Below the pieces are notes generated by a model. That model made no database searches and had not been told where the DNA came from. It saw only the letters and a list, made by a program, of their open reading frames with translations. Below are positions 15,039 to 22,385 of a stretch of DNA of 22,846 bases, piece by piece. Position 1 is the stretch's first letter. Each line of letters opens with the position of its first letter. The position numbers and the translations under genes are program-made. The stretch is from Myxococcales bacterium (GTDB lineage Bacteria > Myxococcota > Polyangia > HGW-17 > SLPX01), in NCBI GenBank assembly GCA_007131745.1, contig SLPX01000267.1, forward strand, positions 1-22,846. Direction: 5' to 3'.

Positions 15039-16338
15039 CGAAAAAAAACGCGCGGAAACCGGGTTGAACCCTGAAACGGTACACACACTGCACTTTGATC
15101 TTCATTCGGGCGCGGCGGGCGACATGCTCCTGGCCGCCCTGCTGGACGCGGGAGTGGATGAAAAAATGGTCGAAGAAGGGTTGCGTGCGCTCGGTTTCAA
15201 GGAAAAACCGTTCACCCTGAAAAGGGTCTCGAAGGGAGGAATCGGGTCGAAGTCGTTGCAGTTGACGGATGGCGCCGAACAGACCGGGTTGAAGTGGAAA
15301 ACTTATGCTCAGGGGCGTTCTGTCGTGGATCGTTCCGATCTCAGTCCCGGCCTGAAAAAACGTGCCTGCGAAGTGCTGGATCGCCTGGCCGCGGCCGAAG
15401 GCGCTATTCACGGGGTTTCTCCGGAAAAAGTCCATTTTCACGAAATCGGAGCGGCCGACACCCTAATAGACATAGTAGGGGTGCTGGCCGCGGTCGAGTG
15501 GCTGAGCCCGACAATCATCACTGCCACAGCGCCTGCAGTCGGCGGCGGCACGGTTCAAACGCAGCACGGCAAGTTGCCGGTTCCCGCGCCGGCAACCCTG
15601 GAACTCCTGCGGGGAGTCGAAGTCTGCGGGGAGCCTTCGATCAACCTCGAACTTACCACGCCCACCGGAGCGGCTCTTATCACGCACCTGGTTCATTGCT
15701 TCCGCAACATGCCGTCGATGAGAGTGGCTGCAATAGGTTACGGCGCAGGTTTTGCAGACCTGGATGATCGCCCGAATGTTGTAAGGGCCGTGCTGGGCGG
15801 GCTTTCGGAATCCACAGCGGAAACCACCGCGGAAAGAACTCGTACCAGCTCGACCGGTGAAGAGACCCTGGTGGAAATGAGGGCCAACCTTGACGATTCC
15901 AGCCCGGAACTGGCGGCCCACCTCGTGGCAAAGCTCATCGAAACTGGCGCTCTGGACGCGTGGATCACTCCGGTTACAATGAAAAAAGGTCGGCCCGGCA
16001 TGGTGCTCAACGCCCTTGTCCGCGATTCCGACAGAAATGCTTTTTTGAAAATGTTTTTCGAGGAATCCTCCACCTTCGGGGTGCGGTGGAACCCGGTCCG
16101 AAGAAAACGAATCCCCAGAAAACGGGAGATAGTTGAAACCCGTTGGGGTATGGTGGAGGTTATGGTGGCGTCCATGGACGGTGTGGAGATCACTGTTTCT
16201 CCGGAGTTCGAGAGTTGCAGGAACGTCGCCGGTAAATCGGGAGTCCCGTTGAGGCAGGTGCTCGGTGAAGCGGTCGCGGCCCGAAGGCTGAAGCCGCCTG
16301 CCGCAAATGCTCGGGACAAAAAGAGTTCGAGGAGTTGA
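15028..16338 (+). CDS. larC: LarC, nickel insertase for the nickel-pincer nucleotide cofactor
   Basis: LarC inserts nickel into the bis-thiocarboxylated pyridinium nucleotide, consuming CTP in the characterised enzyme. The 436-aa product shows the family motifs HFDLHSGAAGDMLLAALLDAG near the N-terminus (about 22-42), EKVHFHEIGAADTLIDIVG in the middle, LELTTPTGAALITHL, and a C-terminal domain starting at VEMRANLDDSSPE with KKGRPGMVLNAL. In Lactiplantibacillus plantarum larC is read through a programmed frameshift; here it is one uninterrupted frame. It overlaps larB by 11 bp and ends 3 bp before the PAS/HisKA gene. LarE (sulfur transferase) and LarA are not in this window, so the pathway must be completed elsewhere. 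Confidence 0.93.
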   Translation: MADDEKKRAETGLNPETVHTLHFDLHSGAAGDMLLAALLDAGVDEKMVEEGLRALGFKEKPFTLKRVSKGGIGSKSLQLTDGAEQTGLKWKTYAQGRSVVDRSDLSPGLKKRACEVLDRLAAAEGAIHGVSPEKVHFHEIGAADTLIDIVGVLAAVEWLSPTIITATAPAVGGGTVQTQHGKLPVPAPATLELLRGVEVCGEPSINLELTTPTGAALITHLVHCFRNMPSMRVAAIGYGAGFADLDDRPNVVRAVLGGLSESTAETTAERTRTSSTGEETLVEMRANLDDSSPELAAHLVAKLIETGALDAWITPVTMKKGRPGMVLNALVRDSDRNAFLKMFFEESSTFGVRWNPVRRKRIPRKREIVETRWGMVEVMVASMDGVEITVSPEFESCRNVAGKSGVPLRQVLGEAVAARRLKPPAANARDKKSSRS

Positions 16339-16341
16339 AGC

Positions 16342-17964
16342 ATGATATCTTCAGGCAAAGAGCAAGTTCTCCAAAACTTCGGGGCGTCCCTGGAGGTGCT
16401 GGCGGACGAAAAGAATGTCCTGACGGCCTTGGGCCGGGTCGCGGTTACCGCGGCTGATGTCTTGAACTGCCCCCTTACAGCCGTTCTTGTCCTGGGTGTC
16501 GACTCCGGGACGGGTTACTTGGTGACCAACAACTTGAAGCCCGGGCTTTCCCCGGTGGTGCTGGATCCCGCGCTTCTCGCTTCCTCCGCGAGTTTACATG
16601 AAGAAGACTATGTTCATAAAGCGATCGACAAGAACGACCCCACTTATGAGCTTTTAGCGGCTGTGCTGCACCTGCCCCGAATATCCTGCATGTCCCGGCA
16701 TAAGTTTTCCCTTGGCAAGCGTCTGAACGGCATCCTGGTCACAGGAGAAGACACTCAATCCAGCCCGCCTTCCGAAAGCGATTGGCAATGTCGTTTTACT
16801 TGCTTTGCGCACGTATTCGCCCTTGCTCTGCGGGACAATCCTTTGTTGAGCAGGATGAAGGAGCAGACTCACCGGATGCGGCCCAACACGCCCGCCAGGT
16901 CCATGGGAACCGACATGTTGCTTCGGTACAAGGAGTTTTTCGAAAGCTTGTCGGGAGGCGCTTTCATCGTGGACGCTAATGGAAAAGTCGTGTTCCTGAA
17001 CCACGAAGCCGAGGTGTTGACCGGCTATTCGAGTGACTGGCTCGTGGGACGCAGGATCCTGGAAGTGGTGGCCCAGCCTCATCGAAACGGTTTCCTGGAG
17101 ATACTCAAAAGAACCCAGGCCGGAGAATCTCTGAAGAGTTTCGACGTGGATTTGGAAACCACATCCGGGGACTTGATATGCGTCAACATGGCGGTCGCTC
17201 AAATTTCGGGGGATGACCCGCTCGTGGCCCTTACATTCCGTGACATAACCGAGACTCGGGTGGTTGAGCAGGAACTTCTGAAAACAAAGGAGTTCTTTGA
17301 GCGCATCATTCAGTCAACCGTGGACGCCATTGTATGCTCGGACAACGAGGGGCTCCTGACGCTGTTTAACGCGGGGGCGGAAAGATTGTTCGGCTACGCC
17401 GCGGAAAACGTGGTACAAAACGTTCAGCTCAGTGAACTTTTCCCTGGAAAAGAGGGCACAAATGTAATGCAGACTCTACACAGCCCTCAAAGGGGCGGCC
17501 TGGGCCGCCTGGAGCCCATCCGGGTGGAAGTCCTTGCCCGCGACGGCGAGCGGGTGCCGGTCCAACTCACCGCGTCCTTGATCTACGACGAGGATCAGGC
17601 CGTGGGTGTTGTGGCCATCATGACCGACCTGAGAGAAAGAATGCGTATGGAACGTCGTTACCAGGAAATCCAGGACCAGTACTTGAATACGCAGAAACAG
17701 GCTCTTGTGGCCGAACTGGCGGGCACAACCGCGCACGAATTGAACCAGCCGCTCACATCCATCATGGGTTATGCTGAAATCCTGGATCGCCGGATCGAAG
17801 AAAACAGTCCCAACCGAAGGGCCGTAGAAACCATCATCTCCGAAGCGGAGAGAATGGCGGAAATCGTCAAGAAAATAGGCAAAATCACACGGTACGAAAC
17901 AAAGACCTATGTCGGAAGCACCCAGATTTTGGATCTCGACAAATCATCCGATCAAGAGGAATAG
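16342..17964 (+). CDS. GAF-like/PAS/PAS/HisKA sensor protein lacking the ATPase domain
   Basis: This is a soluble-looking sensor of 540 aa. Residues about 10-165 resemble a GAF domain; a first PAS domain spans about 195-305 (FIVDANGKVVFLNHEAEVLTGYS, then ALTFRDITE). A second PAS domain covers about 315-435 (IVCSDNEGLLTLFNAGAERLFGY, then VVAIMTDLRER), followed by a HisKA dimerisation domain at about 450-520 with a perfect H-box, AHELNQPLTSIMGYAEIL, His465. The protein then ends after 75 residues in an acidic tail, with no N, G1 or G2 box. The ATG at 16342 comes 3 bp after the larC stop and has a GAGGAG site inside larC. The frame closes at a clean TAG and the next bases do not code for an ATPase domain in another frame, so this is not an obvious frameshift. 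A trans-acting ATPase, perhaps the gene at 18318, would be needed for phosphorylation. Confidence 0.88.
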   Translation: MISSGKEQVLQNFGASLEVLADEKNVLTALGRVAVTAADVLNCPLTAVLVLGVDSGTGYLVTNNLKPGLSPVVLDPALLASSASLHEEDYVHKAIDKNDPTYELLAAVLHLPRISCMSRHKFSLGKRLNGILVTGEDTQSSPPSESDWQCRFTCFAHVFALALRDNPLLSRMKEQTHRMRPNTPARSMGTDMLLRYKEFFESLSGGAFIVDANGKVVFLNHEAEVLTGYSSDWLVGRRILEVVAQPHRNGFLEILKRTQAGESLKSFDVDLETTSGDLICVNMAVAQISGDDPLVALTFRDITETRVVEQELLKTKEFFERIIQSTVDAIVCSDNEGLLTLFNAGAERLFGYAAENVVQNVQLSELFPGKEGTNVMQTLHSPQRGGLGRLEPIRVEVLARDGERVPVQLTASLIYDEDQAVGVVAIMTDLRERMRMERRYQEIQDQYLNTQKQALVAELAGTTAHELNQPLTSIMGYAEILDRRIEENSPNRRAVETIISEAERMAEIVKKIGKITRYETKTYVGSTQILDLDKSSDQEE

Positions 17965-17983
17965 TTAGTCGCAGGTATCCCCA

Positions 17984-18265
17984 ATGAGCAGCAGCAAGAT
18001 ACACCGTATGTTGGAAGAACTTGAGTTGGCCGCTGAAAAAGCCTCGATCAAGCTTTCGTACGAGAAAATGACGGGGCTCTGCTCGGGGAAAGGCGGGCTC
18101 TGCATGGTCAAAGGAGAAAAGAGGCTCATCATCGATCGGCGGTCGACACCTCAGGAACGCCTGGATCACCTTCTTGAAGCTCTTTGCAACGAAGACATGG
18201 ATGGGTTTTACTTGTCGCCCACAACCCGGGATGCCCTCGAAAGGTGTCGCCGGGATGGTTCCTGA
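17984..18265 (+). CDS. Small conserved-looking protein of unknown function (93 aa)
   Basis: I do not recognise a named family, although proteins of this pattern (a GxC motif, then a LIIDRR-like strand and an LLEALC-like helix) seem familiar from deltaproteobacterial genomes. It starts with a short helix (KIHRMLEELELAAEKASI), then SYEKMTGLCSGKGGLCMVKGEKRLIIDRR with two cysteines six residues apart, then a helix (RLDHLLEALCNEDMDG) and a final YLSPTTRDALERC. There is no signal peptide or membrane segment, so it should be cytoplasmic. The ATG at 17984 is 19 bp after the sensor stop. Its location between the HisKA-only and ATPase-only genes suggests a connector or regulator of that pair, which is inference. 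Confidence 0.78.
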   Translation: MSSSKIHRMLEELELAAEKASIKLSYEKMTGLCSGKGGLCMVKGEKRLIIDRRSTPQERLDHLLEALCNEDMDGFYLSPTTRDALERCRRDGS

Positions 18266-18317
18266 GCCCCCATTCCTTGACTTTTACCCATAATTATCTA
18301 GTGTTGTGGCCATTACC

Positions 18318-19292
18318 ATGAACGTAGAAATCAATGCTCTTGCAGTTGCAGGCGATAAAACAAGACTCCATGAGATCGGTGATACCGTTCAAGCGCTGGG
18401 GCTGAATCCCAGGTTGATGCTCGGGACGTCGTTTCTTCCTGCAGCAAAACTGCCTTATGATCTCATCCTGTATGATTCCTCCGGAGACCTCGGGGAATTC
18501 GATGCATTACTCGAGAAAGTGAAGCGTCGCACCCAGGTTGTTGTTCTGCTTGACGAGAACTGTTCTCTCGAGACCAGGATAGATTTCTTCTCCAGGAAAA
18601 ACTGTAACCACGTCATGAAAACGGACGCACTCTGGCGAAAAAGATTGTCCGTACTCTGTGAAAAACTCATCTCGGGCGACATATTCGGGATCGAGAAATA
18701 CCTGGAAAGAGGCGACACCGTCAAATACCTGAGGTTGGAGGATTACAGAGGAAGATCTTCGGCGATTGACCGCATGGTGGAGTACGCGGGGAAAGCCCGG
18801 TTCAGGACCGTGCAGAGGCAACAGATTGCACAGGTATGCGAAGAACTCCTGATGAACGCTCTGTACAACGCCCCGGTGGACAAGAACGGAGAGTTCCTGT
18901 TCGCGGAGGTGGAGCCCAAGAAGCGTCTCGACATGGCGACTCCCCGACCGGTGTCTCTACGCTACGCGGTCTCCGGAGACCGTTTCATTTTGTCTGTGAG
19001 AGACCGGTTCGGATCCCTCGACAAGAAGCGGGTCACGGAGTACTTGATAAAATGTGTCAGAAGGGCCGACCAGATCGACACCAAGACTTCGGGAGCCGGT
19101 CTTGGGCTGTACCTGGTAGCCAACAAGGCTGATGAATACGTAAACAACATAGCTCCCGGAATGGCCACCGAGGCCGTGGCTATATTCAAACGCCTTGAAA
19201 AAAACAGCGGCCGGGGGCCGGCCAACCTCGGGGTGTTTGTCCACCCGGGGGGAGGATCCGTAAAAGTGTACAGCCGTAAGGTGGGGCCGTAA
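18318..19292 (+). CDS. Degenerate receiver domain fused to an RsbW/histidine-kinase-type ATPase domain
   Basis: The roughly 324-aa product has an N-terminal receiver-like fold (about 1-120; ALAVAGDKTRL, YDLILYDSSGDLGEF, VVVLLDEN, HVMKTDA). An aspartate sits at the phosphoacceptor position (LILYDSS) and a lysine in HVMKT, but the acidic pair near the N-terminus and the conserved Thr/Ser are not clearly kept. A linker leads to an ATPase of the HATPase_c class: N-box QVCEELLMNALYNAP, then SVRDRFGSLD and G2 box TSGAGLGLYLVAN. There is no HisKA domain. The ATG at 18318 is chosen; a GTG at 18306 is in frame, and neither has a ribosome site. It could supply the missing catalytic half for the HisKA protein at 16342, or be an anti-sigma-type kinase of a partner-switching system. 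The 3' end overlaps degenerate 13-bp repeats. Confidence 0.82.
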   Translation: MNVEINALAVAGDKTRLHEIGDTVQALGLNPRLMLGTSFLPAAKLPYDLILYDSSGDLGEFDALLEKVKRRTQVVVLLDENCSLETRIDFFSRKNCNHVMKTDALWRKRLSVLCEKLISGDIFGIEKYLERGDTVKYLRLEDYRGRSSAIDRMVEYAGKARFRTVQRQQIAQVCEELLMNALYNAPVDKNGEFLFAEVEPKKRLDMATPRPVSLRYAVSGDRFILSVRDRFGSLDKKRVTEYLIKCVRRADQIDTKTSGAGLGLYLVANKADEYVNNIAPGMATEAVAIFKRLEKNSGRGPANLGVFVHPGGGSVKVYSRKVGP

Positions 19293-19327
19293 GGTCGGGC
19301 CGCAAAATCAGGCCTTAAGGTCGTGCA
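19276..19327. repeat. Degenerate 13-bp tandem repeats over the stop codon of the receiver-ATPase gene
   Basis: Units GTAAGGTGGGGCC (19276-19288), GTAAGGTCGGGCC (19289-19301), GCAAAATCAGGCC (19302-19314) and TTAAGGTCGTGCA (19315-19327) follow in register. The TAA stop of the upstream gene lies inside the second unit. The first two differ at one base; the others are more diverged. This could be slippage or an RNA element at the mRNA 3' end. Confidence 0.7.
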
Positions 19328-19351
19328 GCCCCAAAAAATGAAGGTGTTGAG

Positions 19352-19375
19352 CCGGCAAGGCGGGGGTCTTGCCGG
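19352..19375 (+). promoter_or_regulatory. Stem-loop in the leader of the Ser/Thr kinase gene
   Basis: A perfect 8-bp inverted repeat, CCGGCAAG (19352-19359) and CTTGCCGG (19368-19375), encloses an 8-base loop GCGGGGGT. It ends 33 bases before the kinase GTG and is not followed by a U-run, so it is not a classic terminator. It could be an attenuator-like or translational control element, or a protein-binding palindrome. Confidence 0.45.
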
Positions 19376-19408
19376 AACAGGCGCACAACAGGAGAGAGCG
19401 AAAAAGCA

Positions 19409-21487
19409 GTGAAGCGAGAGGGAGAAAATTTCGGCCCTTATCGGCTTATCAAGCAGATCGCGATAGGCGGAATGGCTGAGATCTACCTTGCAAAATCAGA
19501 GGGGTTTTCAGGCTTCGAGAAGTACGTGGCCCTGAAGATGATCCATTCCAACTTCTCCTCTGATGCCCACTTTGTCAGGATGTTGGTGGAAGAAGCCAAA
19601 ATCACCGTGTTCCTGAACCACGTCAACATCGGGCAGATTTTCGATCTCGGCCGCATCGGAGACATTTACTACATTGCAATGGAGTTCATAGACGGCCCGG
19701 ACATATACCGCATCATGCGGCGGATCACCGAGCAAGGCCGCCAGATGCCCTTTGACGTCGCCGCGTACATCATCCACGAAGTAACCGCGGGCCTCGACTA
19801 CGCCCACCGTTGCCGTGACCAGTTGGGAAGCCCGCTCAACATCATCCACAGGGACATAAGCCCACAAAACATCATGATCTCCCGTTCGGGCGAGGTTAAG
19901 GTCGTGGATTTCGGCATCGCCAAGGCAGCGCTGCGCGCCCGCCAGACCGCGGTCGGAGTCATCAAGGGCAAGTACTATTACATGTCGCCCGAACAAGCTT
20001 GGGGTGAACCCCTGGACGCAAGGACCGATATTTTTTCCACGGGTGTCGTTTTGTACGAAATCCTGGCCGGCCAGATGCTTCACCTTGAAGAAGACGTAGC
20101 CGTCCTCCTTGACCTGGTCCGCAGGGCCGACATTCCTCCTCTCAGAAAGAAGAGACCCGACGTGCCCCATGAGCTGGAAGCGGTCGTCATGAAGGCCGTG
20201 GCGAAAGATCCCAACGATCGGTGGAGTTCGGCCCACGAGTTCCAGCAAGCATTGCACACCTTTTTGTACCGCTACTCCCCCGGGTTCAACGTTCAAAAGC
20301 TGCAATCCCTGGTTAATTACGCTACAAATGGGCAAACCCTGATCAAGGACTCCGACGCCAAGACTCTTCCCCGCGCCTCGAACATTATTATTGATCGCGA
20401 AGCTTTTTCATCGCTCACAAAACACAGCATAATTTTTTCCGGTGAAAACAGCCAACACCTTGCTCATCCCCCTGCTTTCAGTTTTCCCTCTGAAGATTGT
20501 TTCGCTGACGAGGAAGAAACGTTTATTTCAGGTCCACCGTCTTTTCAAAACACGGTGGACGGCGACCCGGCCCTACCCTTGACGGGCGGTTCGCAGAGAG
20601 GTTTACCTCCTCCTCTTCCGTCTTTCCCTCAATCACTCCCGTACTTCAAAGGGAGCGAAACGAGCAATAGTCCCGAATGGGGCACCATGGACGAAGATGA
20701 ACCCACTTTGGTAAAACCCGATTCGCTACCACGGCATCCCTATTCGCCCGATCCGTCCGGTACGTTCGAAACCGAACAACCGACCATTCCCAGGCAGACC
20801 CCTCATCCGTCCAGGCAACCGATGAGCGCTGCAGATGAATGGGAAGCCGAAACCGTGGATTTCAGGTCCAGAATGCAGCAAGCCGGATCAGACATGGTGC
20901 CCCCGCCCCCGCCACACCCCCCGGCGCTGCACCCAATGCACCCTCAAGCTCAGCAACAAGCTCAGCAACAAGCTCAGCAATACGCTCAGCAACAAGCTCA
21001 GCAATACGCTCAGCAACAAGCTCAGCAATACGCTCAGCAACAAGCTCAACAATTGGGCATCCGGAATCAACATTTTGCAAGCGGCTCCGAACATGCAAGC
21101 TTTGGAGAGGATTATGATGACTTGATGTCCGACGAGCATATGGCGTTTATCCAAGCCCGCGCAAGGAACCGCAACGTCGCAATCGCCGTGTTGGGTTTAC
21201 TCATCCTCGTGGGAGGTCTTGCAGCCATAGTCTTCGTTTTCCTGCCCATGAGAGAGCGTCCCACAACAGGCAAGGTAAGAGTGGTAACCCATCCGCCCGG
21301 CGCTCACGTGGAATGCAACGGAGAACCCCAGCCCGGCCTGACTCCGGACGTGGTGATCAAAAATCTCTCTGTTCACGAAAATCATTCATTGTACATATCA
21401 AAACCGGGATATACACCCGTGCATAGAAGCTTTTCGGTAAAAGCAGGAGAAAAGAGAACCATAGAAGTGAAACTGGAACGAAGGTGA
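19409..21487 (+). CDS. Membrane Ser/Thr protein kinase with Gln-rich repeat and PEGA domain
   Basis: This is a Hanks-type kinase of 692 aa. The kinase domain (about 10-290) has the loop AIGGMAEIYLAK, Lys43 in VALKMI, HRDISPQN (Asp149, Asn154; the lysine usual after HRD is serine, as is common in myxobacterial kinases), DFG at 167-169 and MSPEQAWGEPLDARTDIFSTG. A Pro/Ser/acidic juxtamembrane region follows, then an AQQQAQQY repeat (about 514-549), a transmembrane helix (about 589-612) and a C-terminal PEGA domain (about 618-692; GKVRVVTHPPGAHVECNGE, LYISKPGYTPVHRSFSVKAGEKR). The kinase faces the cytoplasm and PEGA probably the periplasm. The start is GTG at 19409: the first ATG would cut the glycine loop, and AGGAG lies 15 bases upstream. 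The key catalytic residues are present. Confidence 0.93.
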   Translation: MKREGENFGPYRLIKQIAIGGMAEIYLAKSEGFSGFEKYVALKMIHSNFSSDAHFVRMLVEEAKITVFLNHVNIGQIFDLGRIGDIYYIAMEFIDGPDIYRIMRRITEQGRQMPFDVAAYIIHEVTAGLDYAHRCRDQLGSPLNIIHRDISPQNIMISRSGEVKVVDFGIAKAALRARQTAVGVIKGKYYYMSPEQAWGEPLDARTDIFSTGVVLYEILAGQMLHLEEDVAVLLDLVRRADIPPLRKKRPDVPHELEAVVMKAVAKDPNDRWSSAHEFQQALHTFLYRYSPGFNVQKLQSLVNYATNGQTLIKDSDAKTLPRASNIIIDREAFSSLTKHSIIFSGENSQHLAHPPAFSFPSEDCFADEEETFISGPPSFQNTVDGDPALPLTGGSQRGLPPPLPSFPQSLPYFKGSETSNSPEWGTMDEDEPTLVKPDSLPRHPYSPDPSGTFETEQPTIPRQTPHPSRQPMSAADEWEAETVDFRSRMQQAGSDMVPPPPPHPPALHPMHPQAQQQAQQQAQQYAQQQAQQYAQQQAQQYAQQQAQQLGIRNQHFASGSEHASFGEDYDDLMSDEHMAFIQARARNRNVAIAVLGLLILVGGLAAIVFVFLPMRERPTTGKVRVVTHPPGAHVECNGEPQPGLTPDVVIKNLSVHENHSLYISKPGYTPVHRSFSVKAGEKRTIEVKLERR
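20948..21055 (+). repeat. 12-bp tandem repeat coding a Gln-rich AQQQAQQY segment in the kinase
   Basis: Nine 12-bp units in phase with the kinase frame (first base is codon position 1) read GCTCAGCAACAA or GCTCAGCAATAC, in the order two of the first, then alternating, with a final diverged GCTCAACAATTG. They encode AQQQ and AQQY blocks. Perfect repetition at the DNA level suggests recent slippage and possible length variation between strains; because units are 12 bp, changes keep the frame. Confidence 0.95.
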
Positions 21488-21622
21488 ATCGCTGTTTGAA
21501 TCGCTGTTTTAAGAGCGACAAAAAACAAACGCACTAAGCGAATACAAAACGAAAAAAGACTGCAAACAAAAGAAACAACGAACATACAATCATTCCCGCA
21601 GGGATGTTCCGGGGAGGCTACA
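21488..21622 (+). other. Leader between the Ser/Thr kinase and bactofilin genes
   Basis: The 135 bp begin with a 12-bp direct repeat (GAATCGCTGTTT, starting at 21486 inside the kinase stop and again at 21498) and a weak hairpin TCGCT/AGCGA (21501-21505, 21514-21518) followed by CAAAAAAC. An A-rich stretch follows, then the bactofilin ribosome site GGGGAGG. The hairpin is too short for a confident terminator. Confidence 0.35.
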
Positions 21623-22069
21623 GTGTCAAACGAAATTACCACCCTTCTGGGTCAAGACAGCGAATTCGAGGGAATCCTCCGCTTTGAAGGAGTTCTGCGC
21701 ATAGACGGCCGCTTCAAGGGCGAAATCCAAAGCCGCGGAACACTCGCCCTCGGCCCCACCGCGGACGTACACGGAGAAGTCAACGTCCGCACATGCCTCA
21801 TCGAGGGAAAATTCTCCGGCAACCTCAGCGCAACCGAATCGGTCGAAATCCGAGCCCCCGCCAAGGTGAAGGGAAACGTGTCCACGCCCGAAATCCAGGT
21901 TGAACGCGGAGTTCTACTGGATGGAAAATGCACCATGGAAGGAATTGACCCGGACAACAAATCCGACAAATCCGACAAATCCGACAAAGCAGACAAAAAC
22001 GGCCGTGTCCCGAAAAAGAACGAAAAGACCGACAAAGTCGACAAAGCCGACAAAAATCCACCCGCTTAG
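21623..22069 (+). CDS. Bactofilin (polymer-forming cytoskeletal protein)
   Basis: Bactofilins form nucleotide-independent beta-helical filaments that position envelope enzymes and other machinery. The 148-aa protein has the conserved start (TTLLGQDSEFEGILRFEGVLRIDGRFKGEI) and the repeating short beta-strand pattern (GTLALGPTADVHGEV, CLIEGKFSGNL, VEIRAPAKVKGNV, IQVERGVLLDGKC) over about residues 10-105. The tail is a charged Lys/Ser/Asp repeat (KSDKSDKSDKADK and EKTDKVDKADK), likely disordered. The start is GTG at 21623, with GGGGAGG about 5 bases before it. It is the last gene of the long plus-strand run and follows the kinase after 135 bp; bactofilins are known kinase substrates in some bacteria, but a link here is inference. 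Confidence 0.93.
   Translation: MSNEITTLLGQDSEFEGILRFEGVLRIDGRFKGEIQSRGTLALGPTADVHGEVNVRTCLIEGKFSGNLSATESVEIRAPAKVKGNVSTPEIQVERGVLLDGKCTMEGIDPDNKSDKSDKSDKADKNGRVPKKNEKTDKVDKADKNPPA
21962..22054 (+). repeat. 9-bp repeats in the bactofilin tail
   Basis: TCCGACAAA occurs three times in exact tandem (21962-21988), followed by GCAGACAAA, and a second group of the related units GACAAAGTC/GACAAAGCC appears near 22030-22054. They encode the SDK/ADK/VDK repeats and keep the frame. Confidence 0.85.
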
Positions 22070-22135
22070 AACAACCGCTCCTGAAACACGGTGAACCCGT
22101 TTTCTCAACCCCGGTTTGCTGCGCCTCCACCAAAA

Positions 22136-22231
22136 CGCTCACAAAGAACCCCCGCCAGCCAAGGCTCGAACGAGGGGCCCGGCGCACCGTAGTTAGCGCA
22201 GCAGTATGGCGGAATGGATCGGCCGTCTATG
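22136..22231. repeat. Dispersed intergenic repeat, copy 1 (short form)
   Basis: This 96-bp element starts CGCTCACAAAGA, contains CAAGGCTCGAACGAG-like sequence (AAGGCTCGAACGAG) and ends CAGTATGGCGGAATGGATC then GGCCGTCTATG. It matches copy 2 at both ends but lacks the central hairpin of about 30 bp (GCGTACTTTGATGTACG region). It has no coding potential that I trust. Confidence 0.75.
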
Positions 22232-22247
22232 CAATCCTTCCCCAACA

Positions 22248-22376
22248 CGCTCACAGAGACGCCGAGGCGGCCGCCAGGCAAGGCTCGAACGAGCAGCCCG
22301 CGCAGCGTACTTTGATGTACGTGAGCAGGCAGCGCAGTGAGAAACGCAGTATGGCGGAATGAATCGGCCGTCTATG
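22248..22376. repeat. Dispersed intergenic repeat, copy 2 (long form with hairpin)
   Basis: This 129-bp element is the longer version of copy 1, 16 bp away and in the same orientation. It shares the start (CGCTCACAGAGA), the middle (AAGGCTCGAACGAG) and the end (CAGTATGGCGGAATGAATC, GGCCGTCTATG). It includes the stem CGTAC-TTTGAT-GTACG (about 22306-22321). It may be a non-autonomous mobile element or an RNA-level element; no transposase is nearby. Confidence 0.75.
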
Positions 22377-22385
22377 TGAGTGTGT

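Larger units (their letters stand above)
22070..22385. other. Intergenic region 3' of bactofilin
   Basis: These 316 bp hold the two copies of the dispersed repeat and little else. I see no gene and no strong terminator immediately after the bactofilin stop. Confidence 0.6.

Noticed and set aside
15028..16338. Programmed frameshift in larC, as in Lactiplantibacillus
   Set aside because: The LarC frame is continuous from start to stop with both domains in one frame.
17900..17990. Frameshift as the reason the PAS/HisKA protein lacks an ATPase domain
   Set aside because: The sequence after the stop codes in a new frame for a separate small protein with its own start, not for N/G1/G2 boxes.
19853..19873. 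Loss of the lysine after HRD in the kinase catalytic loop as a sign of a pseudokinase
   Set aside because: HRDxSPQN is common among active myxobacterial kinases; VAIK-type Lys, HRD Asp, Asn and DFG are all present.
22199..22376. The repeat pair as a CRISPR array
   Set aside because: Only two copies, over 90 bp each and of unequal length, with no regular spacers and no cas genes.
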